Assembly (NCBI RefSeq): GCF_001679485.1
Contig: NZ_LZOZ01000003.1
Coordinates: 1 to 64,000 of the forward strand
DNA from: Haemophilus sp. CCUG 60358
Lineage (GTDB): Bacteria; Pseudomonadota; Gammaproteobacteria; Enterobacterales; Pasteurellaceae
Direction: 5' to 3'
Length of the DNA stretch: 64,000 bases
Shown here: piece by piece, positions 17,277 to 29,645 of the stretch
Numbering within the stretch: the stretch's first letter is position 1
Layout of the letters: every line of letters starts with the position of its first letter
Notes under the pieces: generated by a model
What the model was told of the DNA's origin: nothing
The model's database searches: none
The model's input: the letters and a program-made list of their open reading frames with translations, nothing else
Program-made: the position numbers and the translations under genes

Positions 17277-18968
17277 ATGGGATTATCGCCTAATATGTAT
17301 CGTGATGTGGGTGATTTTTCACCTATCTCGACGGATGTGATTATCATTGGTGGCGGTGCAACAGGTGCGGGGATTGCTCGTGACTGTGCATTGCGTGGAA
17401 TTAACTGTATTTTATTAGAGCGTCGTGATATTGCGACAGGCGCAACAGGTCGTAACCACGGTTTGTTACATAGTGGTGCGCGTTATGCCGTGAACGATCA
17501 GGAATCAGCAGAAGAATGTATTAAAGAAAATAAAATTCTGCGCAATATCGCTCGTCACTGTGTGGATGAAACAGAAGGTTTATTTATCACCTTACCTGAA
17601 GATTCCCTTGATTATCAAAAAACCTTCATCGAAAGTTGTACCAAATCTGGTATTGAAGCTGTCGCCATTGATCCTAAACTTGCCCAAATTATGGAACCAT
17701 CGGTAAACCCAGATTTAGTTGGGGCCGTTGTGGTGCCTGATGGTTCAATCGATCCTTTCCGTTTAACCGCCTCCAACGTGATGGATGCCACCGAAAATGG
17801 CGCGAAAATGTTCACTTATTGCGAGGTGAAAAACTTAATTCGCGAAGGTGGCAAAGTAATCGGTGTAGATGTTTACGATCACAAAAATCGCGTAAACCGT
17901 AAATTCTTTGCGCCATTAGTTGTTAATGCAGGCGGTATTTGGGGACAAGGCATCGCAGAATATGCGGATCTCAAAATCAAAATGTTCCCAGCAAAAGGCG
18001 CATTACTTGTCATGGGTCACCGTATCAACAAAATGGTCATTAACCGTTGTCGTAAACCGGCAGATGCGGATATTCTTGTACCGGGTGATACTATTTGCGT
18101 TATCGGTACAACCTCTAGTCGTATTCCTTACGATCAAATCGACAATATGGAAGTGACCCCAGAAGAAGTGGATATCTTATTCCGTGAAGGGGAAAAACTA
18201 GCCCCTAGCTTGCGTCATACTCGTGTATTACGTGCTTATGCTGGTGTGCGTCCATTAGTGGCGTCTGATGACGATCCATCAGGTCGTAACGTAAGTCGCG
18301 GTATCGTGTTACTTGATCACGCAGAGCGTGATGGCTTAGAGGGCTTTATCACAATCACTGGCGGTAAATTAATGACTTATCGCTTAATGGCTGAATGGGC
18401 AACGGATCTTGTTTGTAAAAAACTCAACAAAACAGCACGTTGTACGACAGCTGTACGTCCATTGCCAGGTTCAACCGAAAGCCGAGCAGAAACCAATCAG
18501 AAAGTCATTTCACTTCCAAGTACGATTCGTTATTCAGCCGTGTATCGTCATGGTTCTCGTGCAACTCGTTTATTAGATAAAGAACGTCTTGATCGTTCAA
18601 TGGTGTGTGAATGTGAAGCAGTAACAGCGGGTGAAGTACGTTATGCTATTGATGAATTAAATGTGAATAACTTAGTGGATTTACGTCGCCGTACTCGTGT
18701 GGGTATGGGGACTTGCCAAGCTGAGCTTTGTGCATGTCGTGCAGCAGGTTTAATGCATCGTTTTGAAGTAGCAACGCCTCGCCAATCTACCACACAATTA
18801 ACCTCTTTCATGGAGGAACGTTGGCGTGGTATTGAGCCTATTGCATGGGGTGAAGCGATTCGTGAAGCCGAATTTACTTCGTGGATGTATGGCAGTGTGT
18901 TGGGCTTAAATGATGTTCAACCGCTTGAAACTGACAAACAGCAAGGGACGGATAGCAATGAATTTTGA
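17277..18968 (+). CDS. glpA: Anaerobic glycerol-3-phosphate dehydrogenase subunit A
   Basis: Catalytic FAD subunit of GlpABC, oxidising G3P to dihydroxyacetone phosphate and passing electrons to menaquinone. The N-terminal dinucleotide fold is [16 protein letters not shown] (21-36) and the substrate/FAD region [17 protein letters not shown]. The C-terminal BFD-like domain has cysteines in [10 protein letters not shown] and CQAELCAC. At 563 residues from ATG 17277 (GGGGG ribosome site) it matches the H. influenzae protein; an upstream ATG (17217) would add 20 hydrophobic residues and lies in the promoter region. It overlaps glpB by 11 bases. Confidence 0.97.
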   Translation: MGLSPNMYRDVGDFSPISTDVIIIGGGATGAGIARDCALRGINCILLERRDIATGATGRNHGLLHSGARYAVNDQESAEECIKENKILRNIARHCVDETEGLFITLPEDSLDYQKTFIESCTKSGIEAVAIDPKLAQIMEPSVNPDLVGAVVVPDGSIDPFRLTASNVMDATENGAKMFTYCEVKNLIREGGKVIGVDVYDHKNRVNRKFFAPLVVNAGGIWGQGIAEYADLKIKMFPAKGALLVMGHRINKMVINRCRKPADADILVPGDTICVIGTTSSRIPYDQIDNMEVTPEEVDILFREGEKLAPSLRHTRVLRAYAGVRPLVASDDDPSGRNVSRGIVLLDHAERDGLEGFITITGGKLMTYRLMAEWATDLVCKKLNKTARCTTAVRPLPGSTESRAETNQKVISLPSTIRYSAVYRHGSRATRLLDKERLDRSMVCECEAVTAGEVRYAIDELNVNNLVDLRRRTRVGMGTCQAELCACRAAGLMHRFEVATPRQSTTQLTSFMEERWRGIEPIAWGEAIREAEFTSWMYGSVLGLNDVQPLETDKQQGTDSNEF

Positions 18969-20247
18969 TATAGTGATTATTGGTGGCGGCCTTGCAGGTT
19001 TAACTTGCGGCATCGCCCTACAAGAACAAGGCAAACGTTGTGTCATTATCAATAATGGCCAAGCAGCGATTGATTTTGCGTCTGGCTCATTGGATTTATT
19101 AAGCCGTTTACCAAATGGTACGTTTGTTAAAAATATTCCTGAAAATTTGACCGCACTTGCCGCTCAATTACCACAACACCCTTATAGTATTATGGGTGCT
19201 GAACGTGTATTAGCGAAAGCACAAGATTTCGAAAAATTAGCAGCATCGTTAAATTTAGATTTAATTGGTTCAACTGCAGAAAATCATCTTCGCGTAACCG
19301 GTTTAGGCAGCTTGCGTGGTGCATGGCTTTCACCAAATAGTGTGCCAACGGTACAAGGCGAAACTGCATTCCCGTATAAAAAAATTGCGGTTTTAGGCAT
19401 TGAAGGCTATCACGATTTCCAGCCAGAATTATTGGCGGATAACCTCACGCTTAATCCACAGTTTGCACATTGTGAAGTAAAAACAGGCTTTTTAAATATT
19501 CCAGAATTAGATCAGTTACGTGCAAACTCTCGTGAGTTCCGCAGTGTGAACATTGCGCAGGTTTTAGAATATAAACTGAAATTTGATGATCTTGTGGCTG
19601 AAATGAAAGAAGCGGCACAAGGCACAGAAGCGATTTTCTTACCAGCTTGTTTCGGTCTAGAAAATCAAGAATTTATGGAGTCACTTCGTAAAGCAACTGG
19701 CTTACCATTATTTGAATTACCAACCTTACCGCCTTCTTTATTAGGTATGCGACAACGTATTCAATTACGTCGTCGTTTTGAGAAATTAGGTGGACTCATG
19801 ATGAATGGTGATAGTGCATTAAAAGCGCATTTTCATGGCAACAAAGTTCGTGCTATTCAAACGCGTTTGCACGAAGAGGAAGAAATCACAGCAGAGCATT
19901 TCGTATTAGCGTCAGGTAGCTTCTTCAGTAAAGGTTTAGTTTCTGAATTCGATAAAATCTACGAACCCGTATTCCATTCGGACATCATTGGTGTGGAAGG
20001 CTTTAACGATACCGATCGTTTTACTTGGACAGATCACCGTTTCTCAAATCCACAACCGTACCAATCTGCAGGTGTAGCGATTAATGCGCAATGCCAAGTG
20101 CAAAAGGGCGGTCAATTTTTAACGAATTTATATGCGGTCGGTAATGTGATTGGTGGTTTCAATGCACTAGAACTCGGTTGTGGTTCTGGCGTGGCAGTGG
20201 TAACAGCTCTTGCGGTTGCCGATGAAATTCTTCACAACACACATTAA
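18958..20247 (+). CDS. glpB: Anaerobic glycerol-3-phosphate dehydrogenase subunit B
   Basis: Flavoprotein subunit (429 residues) thought to link GlpA with the iron-sulfur subunit GlpC. The N-terminus [19 protein letters not shown] is a nucleotide-binding fold and the C-terminal [19 protein letters not shown] is typical. The ATG overlaps the end of glpA by 11 bases, showing translational coupling; a longer in-frame start at 18910 lies inside glpA and is not needed. An uptake signal lies at 19150-19158. Confidence 0.96.
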   Translation: MNFDIVIIGGGLAGLTCGIALQEQGKRCVIINNGQAAIDFASGSLDLLSRLPNGTFVKNIPENLTALAAQLPQHPYSIMGAERVLAKAQDFEKLAASLNLDLIGSTAENHLRVTGLGSLRGAWLSPNSVPTVQGETAFPYKKIAVLGIEGYHDFQPELLADNLTLNPQFAHCEVKTGFLNIPELDQLRANSREFRSVNIAQVLEYKLKFDDLVAEMKEAAQGTEAIFLPACFGLENQEFMESLRKATGLPLFELPTLPPSLLGMRQRIQLRRRFEKLGGLMMNGDSALKAHFHGNKVRAIQTRLHEEEEITAEHFVLASGSFFSKGLVSEFDKIYEPVFHSDIIGVEGFNDTDRFTWTDHRFSNPQPYQSAGVAINAQCQVQKGGQFLTNLYAVGNVIGGFNALELGCGSGVAVVTALAVADEILHNTH

Positions 20248-20256
20248 GGAGGCGTT

Positions 20257-21534
20257 ATGAACATTCAACAATTAATTGAAAATGCAAAACAATCCCTTAA
20301 TGCACCACAACATCATCATGCTTTTGATGAAAGCTTTGAGAGCTGCATTAAATGTACGGCGTGTACAGCAGTGTGTCCGGTTTCGCGTCAAAATCCAAAC
20401 TATCCGGGTCCAAAACAATCAGGCCCAGATGGTGAGCGTTTACGCTTAAAATCAGCCGAACTTTATGATGAAGCATTGAAATACTGCACTAACTGTAAAC
20501 GTTGTGAAATTGCGTGTCCGTCTGATGTGAAAATTGGTGACATTATCGTTCGCGCAAGAAACAAATACCTTGCTCAACAACACAAACCGACCGTGCAAAA
20601 ATTACGTGATGCAATTTTAAGTAACACCGATATTATGGGTTCACTTAATACACCGCTTGCGCCAATTGTGAATACGATTACGGGCTTGAAAGCGACAAAA
20701 TTTGTGTTGGAAAAAGCATTGAAAATTAGCCGCCATCGTACGTTACCAAAATATTCCTTTGGTACGTTCCGCAGCTGGTATATGAAAAAAATGGTGGAAA
20801 ACCAACAAAAATTCGAACGCAAAGTGGCGTATTATCACGGTTGTTATGTGAACTACAATAATCCACAATTGGGTAAAGAATTTATTCAAGTGTTCAATGC
20901 CATGGACATTGGTGTGGTGTTATTGGAAAAAGAAAAATGTTGTGGCTTGCCATTAAGCGTGAACCAATTCCCAGAACGTGCGAAGAAAATAGCTCAATTT
21001 AACACCGATTACATCAGCAAAATGGTGGATGAAAATGGCTTAGATGTGATCAGTGAAGCATCAAGTTGCTCCCTAAATTTACGTGATGAATATCATCATA
21101 TTTTAGGTATCGACAATGCGAAAGTTCGTCCGCATATTCACATGGTGACACCATTCTTATATCAACTCTTTAAAGAAGGTAAAACCTTACCGCTTAAACC
21201 ATTGAAATTGCGAGTGGCTTATCACACCGCATGTCACGTGGATAAAGCGGGGTGGGCACCATACACCTTGGAAGTGTTAAAACAAATTCCAGGCTTAGAA
21301 GTGGTGATGTTACCATCACAATGTTGCGGTATTGCAGGAACATACGGTTTCAAAGAAGAAAACTACGAGGTTTCTCAATCTATCGGTAAAAACTTATTCG
21401 ATAACATCAATGCAGGCGGATTTGATTACGTGATCTCTGAATGCCAAACTTGTAAATGGCAGATCGATATGTCATCTAACGTGACTTGTATCCATCCATT
21501 GACGTTATTGTGTATGTCGATGAATCAAGCTTAG
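20257..21534 (+). CDS. glpC: Anaerobic glycerol-3-phosphate dehydrogenase subunit C
   Basis: Membrane-anchoring iron-sulfur subunit (425 residues). Two [4Fe-4S] motifs are near the N-terminus: CIKCTACTAVCPVS and CTNCKRCEIACPSD. Two CCG (heterodisulfide-reductase type) motifs follow: CCGLPLS and CCGIAGTYG. It starts 9 bases after glpB with an AAGGAGG ribosome site and closes the operon. Electron transfer to the quinone pool is the known role of the family. Confidence 0.97.
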   Translation: MNIQQLIENAKQSLNAPQHHHAFDESFESCIKCTACTAVCPVSRQNPNYPGPKQSGPDGERLRLKSAELYDEALKYCTNCKRCEIACPSDVKIGDIIVRARNKYLAQQHKPTVQKLRDAILSNTDIMGSLNTPLAPIVNTITGLKATKFVLEKALKISRHRTLPKYSFGTFRSWYMKKMVENQQKFERKVAYYHGCYVNYNNPQLGKEFIQVFNAMDIGVVLLEKEKCCGLPLSVNQFPERAKKIAQFNTDYISKMVDENGLDVISEASSCSLNLRDEYHHILGIDNAKVRPHIHMVTPFLYQLFKEGKTLPLKPLKLRVAYHTACHVDKAGWAPYTLEVLKQIPGLEVVMLPSQCCGIAGTYGFKEENYEVSQSIGKNLFDNINAGGFDYVISECQTCKWQIDMSSNVTCIHPLTLLCMSMNQA

Positions 21535-21537
21535 TGA

Positions 21538-21575
21538 AAAGAGCGGAAACTGATAAAAAAGTGACCGCTCTTTTT
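21538..21575 (+). terminator. glpABC terminator
   Basis: AAAGAGCGG ... CCGCTCTTTTT hairpin 4 bases after the glpC stop. Confidence 0.85.
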
Positions 21576-21604
21576 GTTATTCAATCCAATATGGAGAATT
21601 AATT

Positions 21605-22696
21605 ATGCAAAAAATCTTCAAGATTTCCTTACTTGCTGTGCTTTCATCTCTTGCAGTAAACAGCTTCGCCAGCACTGCAGAAGTGAAAGTGCTTGAGCCT
21701 CAATTAAATTACCAACAACTTCTTACTCAAAGACAGGTTGTGGATGAGTTGCTTGAACAAGCGGTGAAAATTCAAAACTCACCGGCTCGTGTTTCAAATG
21801 CAGGTTTTACCGCGAAACTTCCTTCTAATATGGAGCGTATTGCGGATCTTTTATTAGAAGCGTATAAGCTTGAGCCTTATCGTGTGGATTTTTTGTTTGG
21901 TGCAGCGAATGCCAATATTTATAACGGCAATACCGATAAAGCTATTGAGCTTTACCAAAAAGTACTTGATGTCGCGCCAGATGATGTGAAAGCACATACT
22001 TACTTAGCTGCATGGAATCGTTTTAAAGGCAACCAAGCGGAAGCGACAAAACATTTAGATCGCTTAAAACAACTTTCCCCAGAAAGCGCAAGCAAATTAG
22101 AAAAAGTCTTTGCAGTGATTGATAAAGCGGCTAATCAGCCAATTACCGATAAACTCGAAACTAAGTTACCGGCACAATCAGCGATTATTACATTGGGCTA
22201 CGCTTTAAATCCAGATGGCAGCATGCATGATATTTTGGTGCAACGTTTAGAGAAAACCTTAGAAATTGCGAATCAAAATCCAGATGCGTTAATTATTGTG
22301 ACAGGCGGAGTGCCACAAAACAATAAAACCGAAGGGGATTTAATGAAGCAATGGTTGATTGAGAAAGGCGTTGATGCAAGCCGTATTTATTCGGATAACT
22401 ATGCGCGTTCAACAGTCGAAAATGCGCTTTTCTCTCGTTACTCTTTAGCGAAACACAAAATCAAACATGCCGTGTTGATTAGTTCAGGTAGTCATGTTCG
22501 TCGCGGACAAGCATTATTTGAAATTGCGACGCAAGAATCCGGTCCACAAGGTCTTGTGATTGAAACCGTAGCAGCGTTAGATAAACCGTTAGATCAGTTA
22601 CAAAAAATTACGGAGAAAGACTTGCTGGGTATTTATCGCGATAGCTTAAAAACAATGGGATTGCCAATGTTTAACAGTGGGGCATTACAAGATTAA
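21605..22696 (+). CDS. Exported DUF218 (YdcF/ElyC-like) protein with TPR segment
   Basis: A 363-residue protein with a signal peptide (ends SFA-STA). A tetratricopeptide-like stretch follows (LEPYRVDFLFGAANANIYNG, AIELYQKVLDVAPDDVKAHTYLA, about 90-150). The C-terminal DUF218 domain has AIITLGYALNPDG, VTGGVPQNNKTEGDLMKQWL and SSGSHVRRGQALFE. DUF218 proteins (SanA, YdcF, ElyC) affect the cell envelope, but no reaction is established for this type. Here the domain follows a cleavable signal, so it should be periplasmic. Single gene with its own ribosome site (GGAG) and terminator. Confidence 0.75.
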   Translation: MQKIFKISLLAVLSSLAVNSFASTAEVKVLEPQLNYQQLLTQRQVVDELLEQAVKIQNSPARVSNAGFTAKLPSNMERIADLLLEAYKLEPYRVDFLFGAANANIYNGNTDKAIELYQKVLDVAPDDVKAHTYLAAWNRFKGNQAEATKHLDRLKQLSPESASKLEKVFAVIDKAANQPITDKLETKLPAQSAIITLGYALNPDGSMHDILVQRLEKTLEIANQNPDALIIVTGGVPQNNKTEGDLMKQWLIEKGVDASRIYSDNYARSTVENALFSRYSLAKHKIKHAVLISSGSHVRRGQALFEIATQESGPQGLVIETVAALDKPLDQLQKITEKDLLGIYRDSLKTMGLPMFNSGALQD

Positions 22697-22712
22697 TTAA
22701 TTTCCTAAAAAC

Positions 22713-22744
22713 AAAAGTGCGGTGAAATTTCACCGCACTTTTTA
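22713..22744. terminator. Bidirectional terminator (uptake-signal pair)
   Basis: AAAAGTGCGGTGAAA / TTTCACCGCACTTTT, a near-perfect palindrome between the convergent DUF218 gene and asnA. Confidence 0.88.
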
Positions 22745-22757
22745 TTTTCTCTTTCGA

Positions 22758-23750
22758 TTAAAGAATATGTTGATATTGTTCTAACATTTCTTTTGGCCAT
22801 ACGCTTGATTGCACTTCACCGATGTGTTTTTTGTGAAGTAAAAGCATTGCCATACGAGATTGACCGATACCACCACCGATAGTGAGAGGTAATTTGCCGT
22901 TTAATAAATCTTGGTGCCAATCCATTTTTAAGCGATCTTCATCACCGGTTAAACCAACTTGTAAACGTAATGCAGATTCATCCACACGAATACCCATTGA
23001 AGAAAGTTCAAACGCTTTACCTAACTCAGCGTTCCATACCAAAATATCGCCGTTTAAACCTTTGTAGCCGTTTTCTGATTCAGTTGTCCAGTCATCGTAG
23101 TCTGGTGCACGACCATCATGTGGTTTACCGTCTGATAATTTGCCACCGATACCAATTAAGAACACGGCACCATATTCTTTACAAATGGCGTTTTCACGCT
23201 CTTTGCTTGAAAGATCGGGGTAGCGTTTTACTAAATCTTCACTGTGAACGAAGGTGATTTCTTTTGGTAAGCTTGATGGGATGTCAAAGCGAGCTTCTAC
23301 GGCTAATTCAGTTAAACGGATTGCACGATAGATAGAGCGTACAGTTTCTTTTAAATAAGCAAAGTTACGACGACCTTCAGGAATCACTTTTTCCCAGTCC
23401 CATTGGTCCACATAAACAGAGTGAGTTTGATCCAATGAATCTTCATCTGGACGTAATGCTTTCATATGAACAAATAAGCCTTCACCTTCTTTAAAGTGGA
23501 AACGTGCGAGAGTATGGCGTTTCCATTTAGCCAATGAGTGAACGACTTCATAAACGGCGTTTGGGATACATTTCACGTTTACTTGAACAGCTTTCTCAAT
23601 GCCTGATAAGTTATCTTGCATACCGTTGCCAACTTCACTAAGGATTGGACCTTGTACTTCGATAATGCCAAGTTGTTCAATCAAGTTTTGAGTAAAGGTG
23701 TTCTTCACAAAGCTGATTTCTTGTTGTTGTAAAATAAACGTCTTTTTCAT
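22758..23750 (-). CDS. asnA: Aspartate-ammonia ligase (asparagine synthetase A)
   Basis: ATP-dependent amidation of aspartate with ammonia (AMP-forming). At 330 residues it equals E. coli AsnA. A class II synthetase-like fold is indicated by [21 protein letters not shown] and the C-terminal [20 protein letters not shown] start at MKKTF (23750) with an AAGGAT ribosome site; a longer open frame upstream has none. It is divergent from asnC, whose product activates asnA when asparagine is scarce in E. coli. Confidence 0.97.
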   Translation of the reverse strand: MKKTFILQQQEISFVKNTFTQNLIEQLGIIEVQGPILSEVGNGMQDNLSGIEKAVQVNVKCIPNAVYEVVHSLAKWKRHTLARFHFKEGEGLFVHMKALRPDEDSLDQTHSVYVDQWDWEKVIPEGRRNFAYLKETVRSIYRAIRLTELAVEARFDIPSSLPKEITFVHSEDLVKRYPDLSSKERENAICKEYGAVFLIGIGGKLSDGKPHDGRAPDYDDWTTESENGYKGLNGDILVWNAELGKAFELSSMGIRVDESALRLQVGLTGDEDRLKMDWHQDLLNGKLPLTIGGGIGQSRMAMLLLHKKHIGEVQSSVWPKEMLEQYQHIL

Positions 23751-23906
23751 ATTTATCCTTCTTTTTATAATAACTGGTAAGATTTGTTGTGCATTATTCA
23801 ATAAAAATGCAATTTTTTTCAAGTAATTTCTTTACATTGTTTTAAATGTTGAATATTATCAAAAATAAATAAGATATTTTGAAAAAGATCTAATAAGGAG
23901 TGTTTT

Positions 23907-24359
23907 ATGAACAATATCGATACACTTGATCGCCAAATTCTCCGTGTACTGACTAAAGATGCTCGTACACCTTATGCAGAAATGGCCAAAAACTTTGGCG
24001 TAAGCCCGGGTACAATTCATGTTCGTGTAGAGAAAATGCGTCAGTCTGGCCTGATTGAAGGGACAAAAGCGATTATTGATGAGCGTAAGTTGGGTTACGA
24101 TGTGTGTTGCTTTATTGGCATTATTTTGAAAAGTGCAAAAGATTATGAAAAAGTGATTAAAAAGCTAGACACCTTTGATGAAGTGGTGGAAGCCTATTAT
24201 ACCACGGGTAACTATTCGATTTTTATTAAAGTGATGACACATACGATTGCTGAATTACATTCCGTGCTGGCGACTAAAATTCAGCTAATTGATGAAATTC
24301 AATCGACGGAAACCTTGATTTCCATGCAAAATCCTATTTTACGAGACATTAAACCTTAA
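23907..24359 (+). CDS. asnC: AsnC transcriptional regulator
   Basis: Lrp/AsnC-family regulator (150 residues). The N-terminal helix-turn-helix contains YAEMAKNFGVSPGTIHVRVEKM, and the C-terminal RAM ligand domain contains DVCCFIGI and VVEAYYTTGNYSIFIKV. Divergent placement 156 bases from asnA and the residues GTIHVRVEKMR identify AsnC rather than Lrp. It probably activates asnA and controls itself. Confidence 0.95.
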   Translation: MNNIDTLDRQILRVLTKDARTPYAEMAKNFGVSPGTIHVRVEKMRQSGLIEGTKAIIDERKLGYDVCCFIGIILKSAKDYEKVIKKLDTFDEVVEAYYTTGNYSIFIKVMTHTIAELHSVLATKIQLIDEIQSTETLISMQNPILRDIKP

Positions 24360-24374
24360 TGTTATCGAAACAAT

Positions 24375-24406
24375 AAAGGCGTGTTTGATACACGCCTTTT
24401 GTTTTT
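24375..24406. terminator. Terminator between asnC and the FAD oxidoreductase
   Basis: AAGGCGTGT (24377-24384 region) pairs ACACGCCTT, followed by TTTTG and TTTTTT. It serves asnC and possibly the convergent gene. Confidence 0.85.
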
Positions 24407-24409
24407 TAA

Positions 24410-25705
24410 TTAACGATAACGATCGAGGAATTTGTAATAGAGTACGCCGATCTTGGTGGCTAAGTTTTTAAGATATTTTCCACCGTAAAACGATGGGACT
24501 TTTAATTCTTCAAAAATTCTCAAACGTTCGTCATTGCCTAAAATCGCTTCAGCAATAATGCGTCCCGCAAGCCCTGTTAGTGCGACGCCATGCCCAGAGT
24601 AACCTTGTGCAAAGTAAATATGCGGTGAGATACGACCAAAATGCGGGCTTGCATTCAGTGTCATATCAATCGGCCCTGCCCAGCCATAGTCAATTTTGAC
24701 ATTTTCTAACTGTGGGAAAACATGCAACATATTGTCACGCATAATTTGCACCATATCTTTTTCTGAGCTTGAGTCACTACCAAATAACAAACGGTTATCC
24801 GCACTCAAACGATAATAATCGAGCAAAATATTGTTATCACAAACAGACATGCCATTATTGATAACCGAATCCGCTGTAGCTTGATCTAAGGGTTCAGTCG
24901 CAATAATAAAGCTCTCGACCGGTAAGATTTTTCGATTAATACCATGATGAATAGATTTTGGTAGTGCATCAATATAAGCGTTGGTCGCTAAAATAACATC
25001 CTGAGAAATGACCGCACTTTTATCGGTTTTCACTTCAATGCAGCCTGATTTTTCCACTAAATCCACAGCTGGGGATTGTTCGTAAATCTGCACGCCTAAA
25101 TCTAAGCAGGCTTTTGCTAAGCCTAAGCAATAGTTTAATGGGTGTAAGTGGCCTGAATTGCTATCGTATAAACCGCCCACATAAATATCACTGCCTAAAT
25201 GTTGTTTAAGTTTGGCTTTATCCCAAAGTTGCATCTTGTCATAGCCAAAAGTCGCGTGGCTGGCTTTTTCCATTTCAATGAGATCGTCCATACGACGTTC
25301 ATTTAACGCCAATGTGGCATAGCCTTTTTTCCAATCACATTGAATGCCATATTTCGCAATGCGTTCATCAATAATATCAATGGCTTCTAGCGACATATCC
25401 CAAAGTTTTTTCGCTTTATCAAAGCCCACTTGAGCAATATATTCATCAATGCCTTCTTCAAAACCATTGATAGCTTGACCGCCACTTCTGCCGGATGCGC
25501 CAAATCCTACTCTTGCGCCTTCTAATACAATGACTTTTTTGCCTTTTTCTGCTAATTCAAGGGCGGCAGATAAACCGAAGAAACCCGCACCAATAACACA
25601 AACATCCGCTTCTTCTTGCTGAGTGAGAGGCGGCAGTTCAAAGGTTTGATTTCGACTATCGAGATAATAAGATTTGACGTGTTCTTGATGAGCAAATTCG
25701 AGCAT
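24410..25705 (-). CDS. FAD-dependent amine/amino-acid oxidoreductase (DadA/PuuB-like)
   Basis: A 431-residue DAO-superfamily flavoenzyme: dinucleotide fold DVCVIGAGFFGLSAALELAEKGKKV near residues 35-60, then GFGASGRSGGQAINGFE, which is characteristic of the PuuB/OrdL branch (gamma-glutamylputrescine oxidase), and C-terminal YFAQGYSGHGVALTGLAG. It is divergent from a PotD-like polyamine-binding protein gene 158 bases away, which supports an amine substrate, but no other puu genes are present and the substrate is not proven. The ATG at 25705 has a poor ribosome site. An uptake signal lies at 25011-25019. Confidence 0.75.
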   Translation of the reverse strand: MLEFAHQEHVKSYYLDSRNQTFELPPLTQQEEADVCVIGAGFFGLSAALELAEKGKKVIVLEGARVGFGASGRSGGQAINGFEEGIDEYIAQVGFDKAKKLWDMSLEAIDIIDERIAKYGIQCDWKKGYATLALNERRMDDLIEMEKASHATFGYDKMQLWDKAKLKQHLGSDIYVGGLYDSNSGHLHPLNYCLGLAKACLDLGVQIYEQSPAVDLVEKSGCIEVKTDKSAVISQDVILATNAYIDALPKSIHHGINRKILPVESFIIATEPLDQATADSVINNGMSVCDNNILLDYYRLSADNRLLFGSDSSSEKDMVQIMRDNMLHVFPQLENVKIDYGWAGPIDMTLNASPHFGRISPHIYFAQGYSGHGVALTGLAGRIIAEAILGNDERLRIFEELKVPSFYGGKYLKNLATKIGVLYYKFLDRYR

Positions 25706-25788
25706 AGTTGATGATTGATTAACATAAAATAGAGATGAGAGAAATCTTACCCTGATGGGAAAATATGTCAAACCTTTTGCAAAAAAGG

Positions 25789-25866
25789 TGCTATACTCCC
25801 CAAGTTTACATAGGTAAACGATTACTTAAGGTTTATTTTGATTGTCCTGAGGAGGTCAATAAATTG
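25789..25866 (+). promoter_or_regulatory. Extended -10 promoter and leader of the PotD-like gene
   Basis: TGCTATACT at 25789-25797 is an extended -10 element. Transcription would begin near 25804, at a small hairpin (GTTTAC 25804-25809 / GTAAAC 25814-25819). A strong GAGGAGG ribosome site then lies 8 bases before a TTG start codon at 25864. Confidence 0.5.
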
Positions 25867-26919
25867 AAAAAAAATGCTGTTCAATACATTAAATCACTTT
25901 GTCTGTCTGCCGTCGCATTCGTCGCAACCTCTGTGGCATTTGCTGCTGAAAAACTTTATGTTTATAACTGGACTGACTATGTGCCATCTAATTTGGTTGC
26001 GGAATTTACCAAAGAAACCGGCATTGAAGTGATTTATTCGACATTTGAAAGTAATGAAGAAATGTATGCTAAATTAAAGCTGACCTCTAGTACCGGCAGT
26101 GGTTATGATTTAGTTTTCCCATCAAGCTATTACGTCAATAAAATGGCGAAAGAAGGCATGTTGCAAGAGCTTGATCACAGCAAATTAAGTAATTTTAAAC
26201 AAATTCCAGCAAATTTATTAAACAAGGAATTTGACCCAAATAACAAATATTCTCTGCCTTACGTTTATGGCTTAACTGGTATCGGTGTGAACGCGGATGA
26301 TATTGACCCAAGCAAAATTACGAGTTGGGCTGATTTTTGGAATCCAGAATACAAAGGCAAAGTGTTATTAACCAGTGATGCGCGTGAAGTGTTCCACATT
26401 GCATTACTTTTAGATGGTAAATCACCGAACACTAAGAATGAAGAAGACATTAAAGCCGCTTATGAGCGCTTACTGAAATTGTTACCAAATGTAGTGACCT
26501 TTAACTCTGATTCGCCAGAAGTGCCGTTTGTTCAAGGTGAAGCTTCTATCGGTATGTTATGGAATGGTTCAGCTTATTTAGCACACAAAGAAAATCCAAG
26601 TATCCAATTTGTGTATCCAAAAGAAGGCGCAATTTTCTGGATGGATAACTACGCGATTCCAAAAGGTGCGAAAAATACAGAGGGCGCTTATAAATTTATC
26701 GACTTCTTACTTCGCCCTGAAAATGCGAAATTAGTGGTTGAAAAAATGGGCTTCTCAATGCCAAATGAAGGCGTGAAAGCGTTACTTTCACCTGAAATGG
26801 CGAATAACCCAACCTTGTTCCCATCTGCTGAAAACATTGAAAAAGGCATTATGCAAGGCGATGTGGGCGAAGCAGTGGACATTTACGAAAAATATTGGAA
26901 TAAATTAAAAACCAATTAA
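25864..26919 (+). CDS. potD: Polyamine (spermidine/putrescine) ABC transporter binding protein, PotD-like
   Basis: Periplasmic solute-binding protein (351 residues). From the TTG start it has a clean signal peptide ending AFA-AEK, then [14 protein letters not shown], the hallmark opening of PotD/PotF proteins, [12 protein letters not shown], and the ligand-pocket segments [10 protein letters not shown] and YGLTGIGVN. No permease or ATPase genes (potABC) are adjacent, so it is an orphan binding protein in this window. A longer frame beginning at 25765 would start upstream of the likely transcript start. Whether it binds spermidine or putrescine cannot be told. Confidence 0.88.
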   Translation: MKKNAVQYIKSLCLSAVAFVATSVAFAAEKLYVYNWTDYVPSNLVAEFTKETGIEVIYSTFESNEEMYAKLKLTSSTGSGYDLVFPSSYYVNKMAKEGMLQELDHSKLSNFKQIPANLLNKEFDPNNKYSLPYVYGLTGIGVNADDIDPSKITSWADFWNPEYKGKVLLTSDAREVFHIALLLDGKSPNTKNEEDIKAAYERLLKLLPNVVTFNSDSPEVPFVQGEASIGMLWNGSAYLAHKENPSIQFVYPKEGAIFWMDNYAIPKGAKNTEGAYKFIDFLLRPENAKLVVEKMGFSMPNEGVKALLSPEMANNPTLFPSAENIEKGIMQGDVGEAVDIYEKYWNKLKTN

Positions 26920-26932
26920 TCAAATATTGATG

Positions 26933-26962
26933 AAAAGTGCGGTGAATTTGACCGCACTTTTG
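26933..26962 (+). terminator. Terminator after the PotD-like gene
   Basis: AAAAGTGCGGT (26933-26943) / ACCGCACTTTT (26951-26961), an inverted uptake-signal pair; the T tract is short. Confidence 0.75.
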
Positions 26963-26980
26963 CTTTGTAAAGGATGACAA

Positions 26981-27394
26981 ATGAGTTTTCTTGAGCGGCT
27001 TTTTCATGCAATCTTGTTTGAAACCACGGTTGTGTTGCTTTCTGTTTTCGCTTTGTATTTCTTTACAGAAGAAAGTGTTTCTATTCTCTTTGGGTCCATG
27101 GTACTGGTTTCCTTAACCGCCATGCTATGGAACCTCGTTTTTAATTATTTTATTGATAAAGTCTTTACGGGGCCGCGAGAAAAGCGAGGTGTCATATTTC
27201 GTACTTTACATGCCATTTCATTTGAGGGCGGTTTACTTATTTTCACCGTGCCGATCATTGCTTACTTTTTAAAAGTGGATTGGATTACAGCTTTTATGAT
27301 GGATTTCAGCTTAACGGTGATGGTAACCGTTTATACCTTTATTTTTAATTGGGTGTATGATCACGCACGATTGCTATTTATTAAGCGTGAATGA
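26981..27394 (+). CDS. PACE-family multidrug (biocide) efflux protein
   Basis: A 137-residue protein with four membrane helices arranged as two repeats, as in AceI. Each repeat opens with the motif RxxHAxxFE (RLFHAILFE near 6-14; RTLHAISFE near 75-83). Each also has a second-helix motif: WNLVFNYFID in repeat 1 and FNWVYDHARL in repeat 2. Family members export chlorhexidine and other cationic biocides by proton exchange; the native substrates are probably polyamines, in keeping with the polyamine-related genes just upstream. Glu14 in the first motif is the expected proton-coupling residue. Confidence 0.9.
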   Translation: MSFLERLFHAILFETTVVLLSVFALYFFTEESVSILFGSMVLVSLTAMLWNLVFNYFIDKVFTGPREKRGVIFRTLHAISFEGGLLIFTVPIIAYFLKVDWITAFMMDFSLTVMVTVYTFIFNWVYDHARLLFIKRE

Positions 27395-27422
27395 TGAAAC
27401 GGGAAATAGTAAAAAAGAATAA

Positions 27423-27471
27423 AAAGTGCGGTCAAAATCTCTAGTGTTTTGACCGCACTTTGATTTTTTAG
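27423..27471. terminator. Bidirectional terminator (uptake-signal pair)
   Basis: AAGTGCGGTCAAAA (27424-27437) / TTTTGACCGCACTT (27447-27460), a perfect 14-bp stem followed by T-rich sequence, between convergent genes. Confidence 0.88.
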
Positions 27472-27497
27472 GGCATAAAAAGATGCTCTTTTATTTA

Positions 27498-29505
<2,008 letters not shown>

Positions 29506-29645
29506 TGGGACTATAGATTGTAAGTTGTAGAAATTTTGGGCGTAATATAGCATTTTTACACATTGTTTTGAACTCAATCATTAAAAAACGCCCTATCTTT
29601 TGTTATCATAGCGCCAATTCAGTTTACAGAATGAAAGGATAACCA

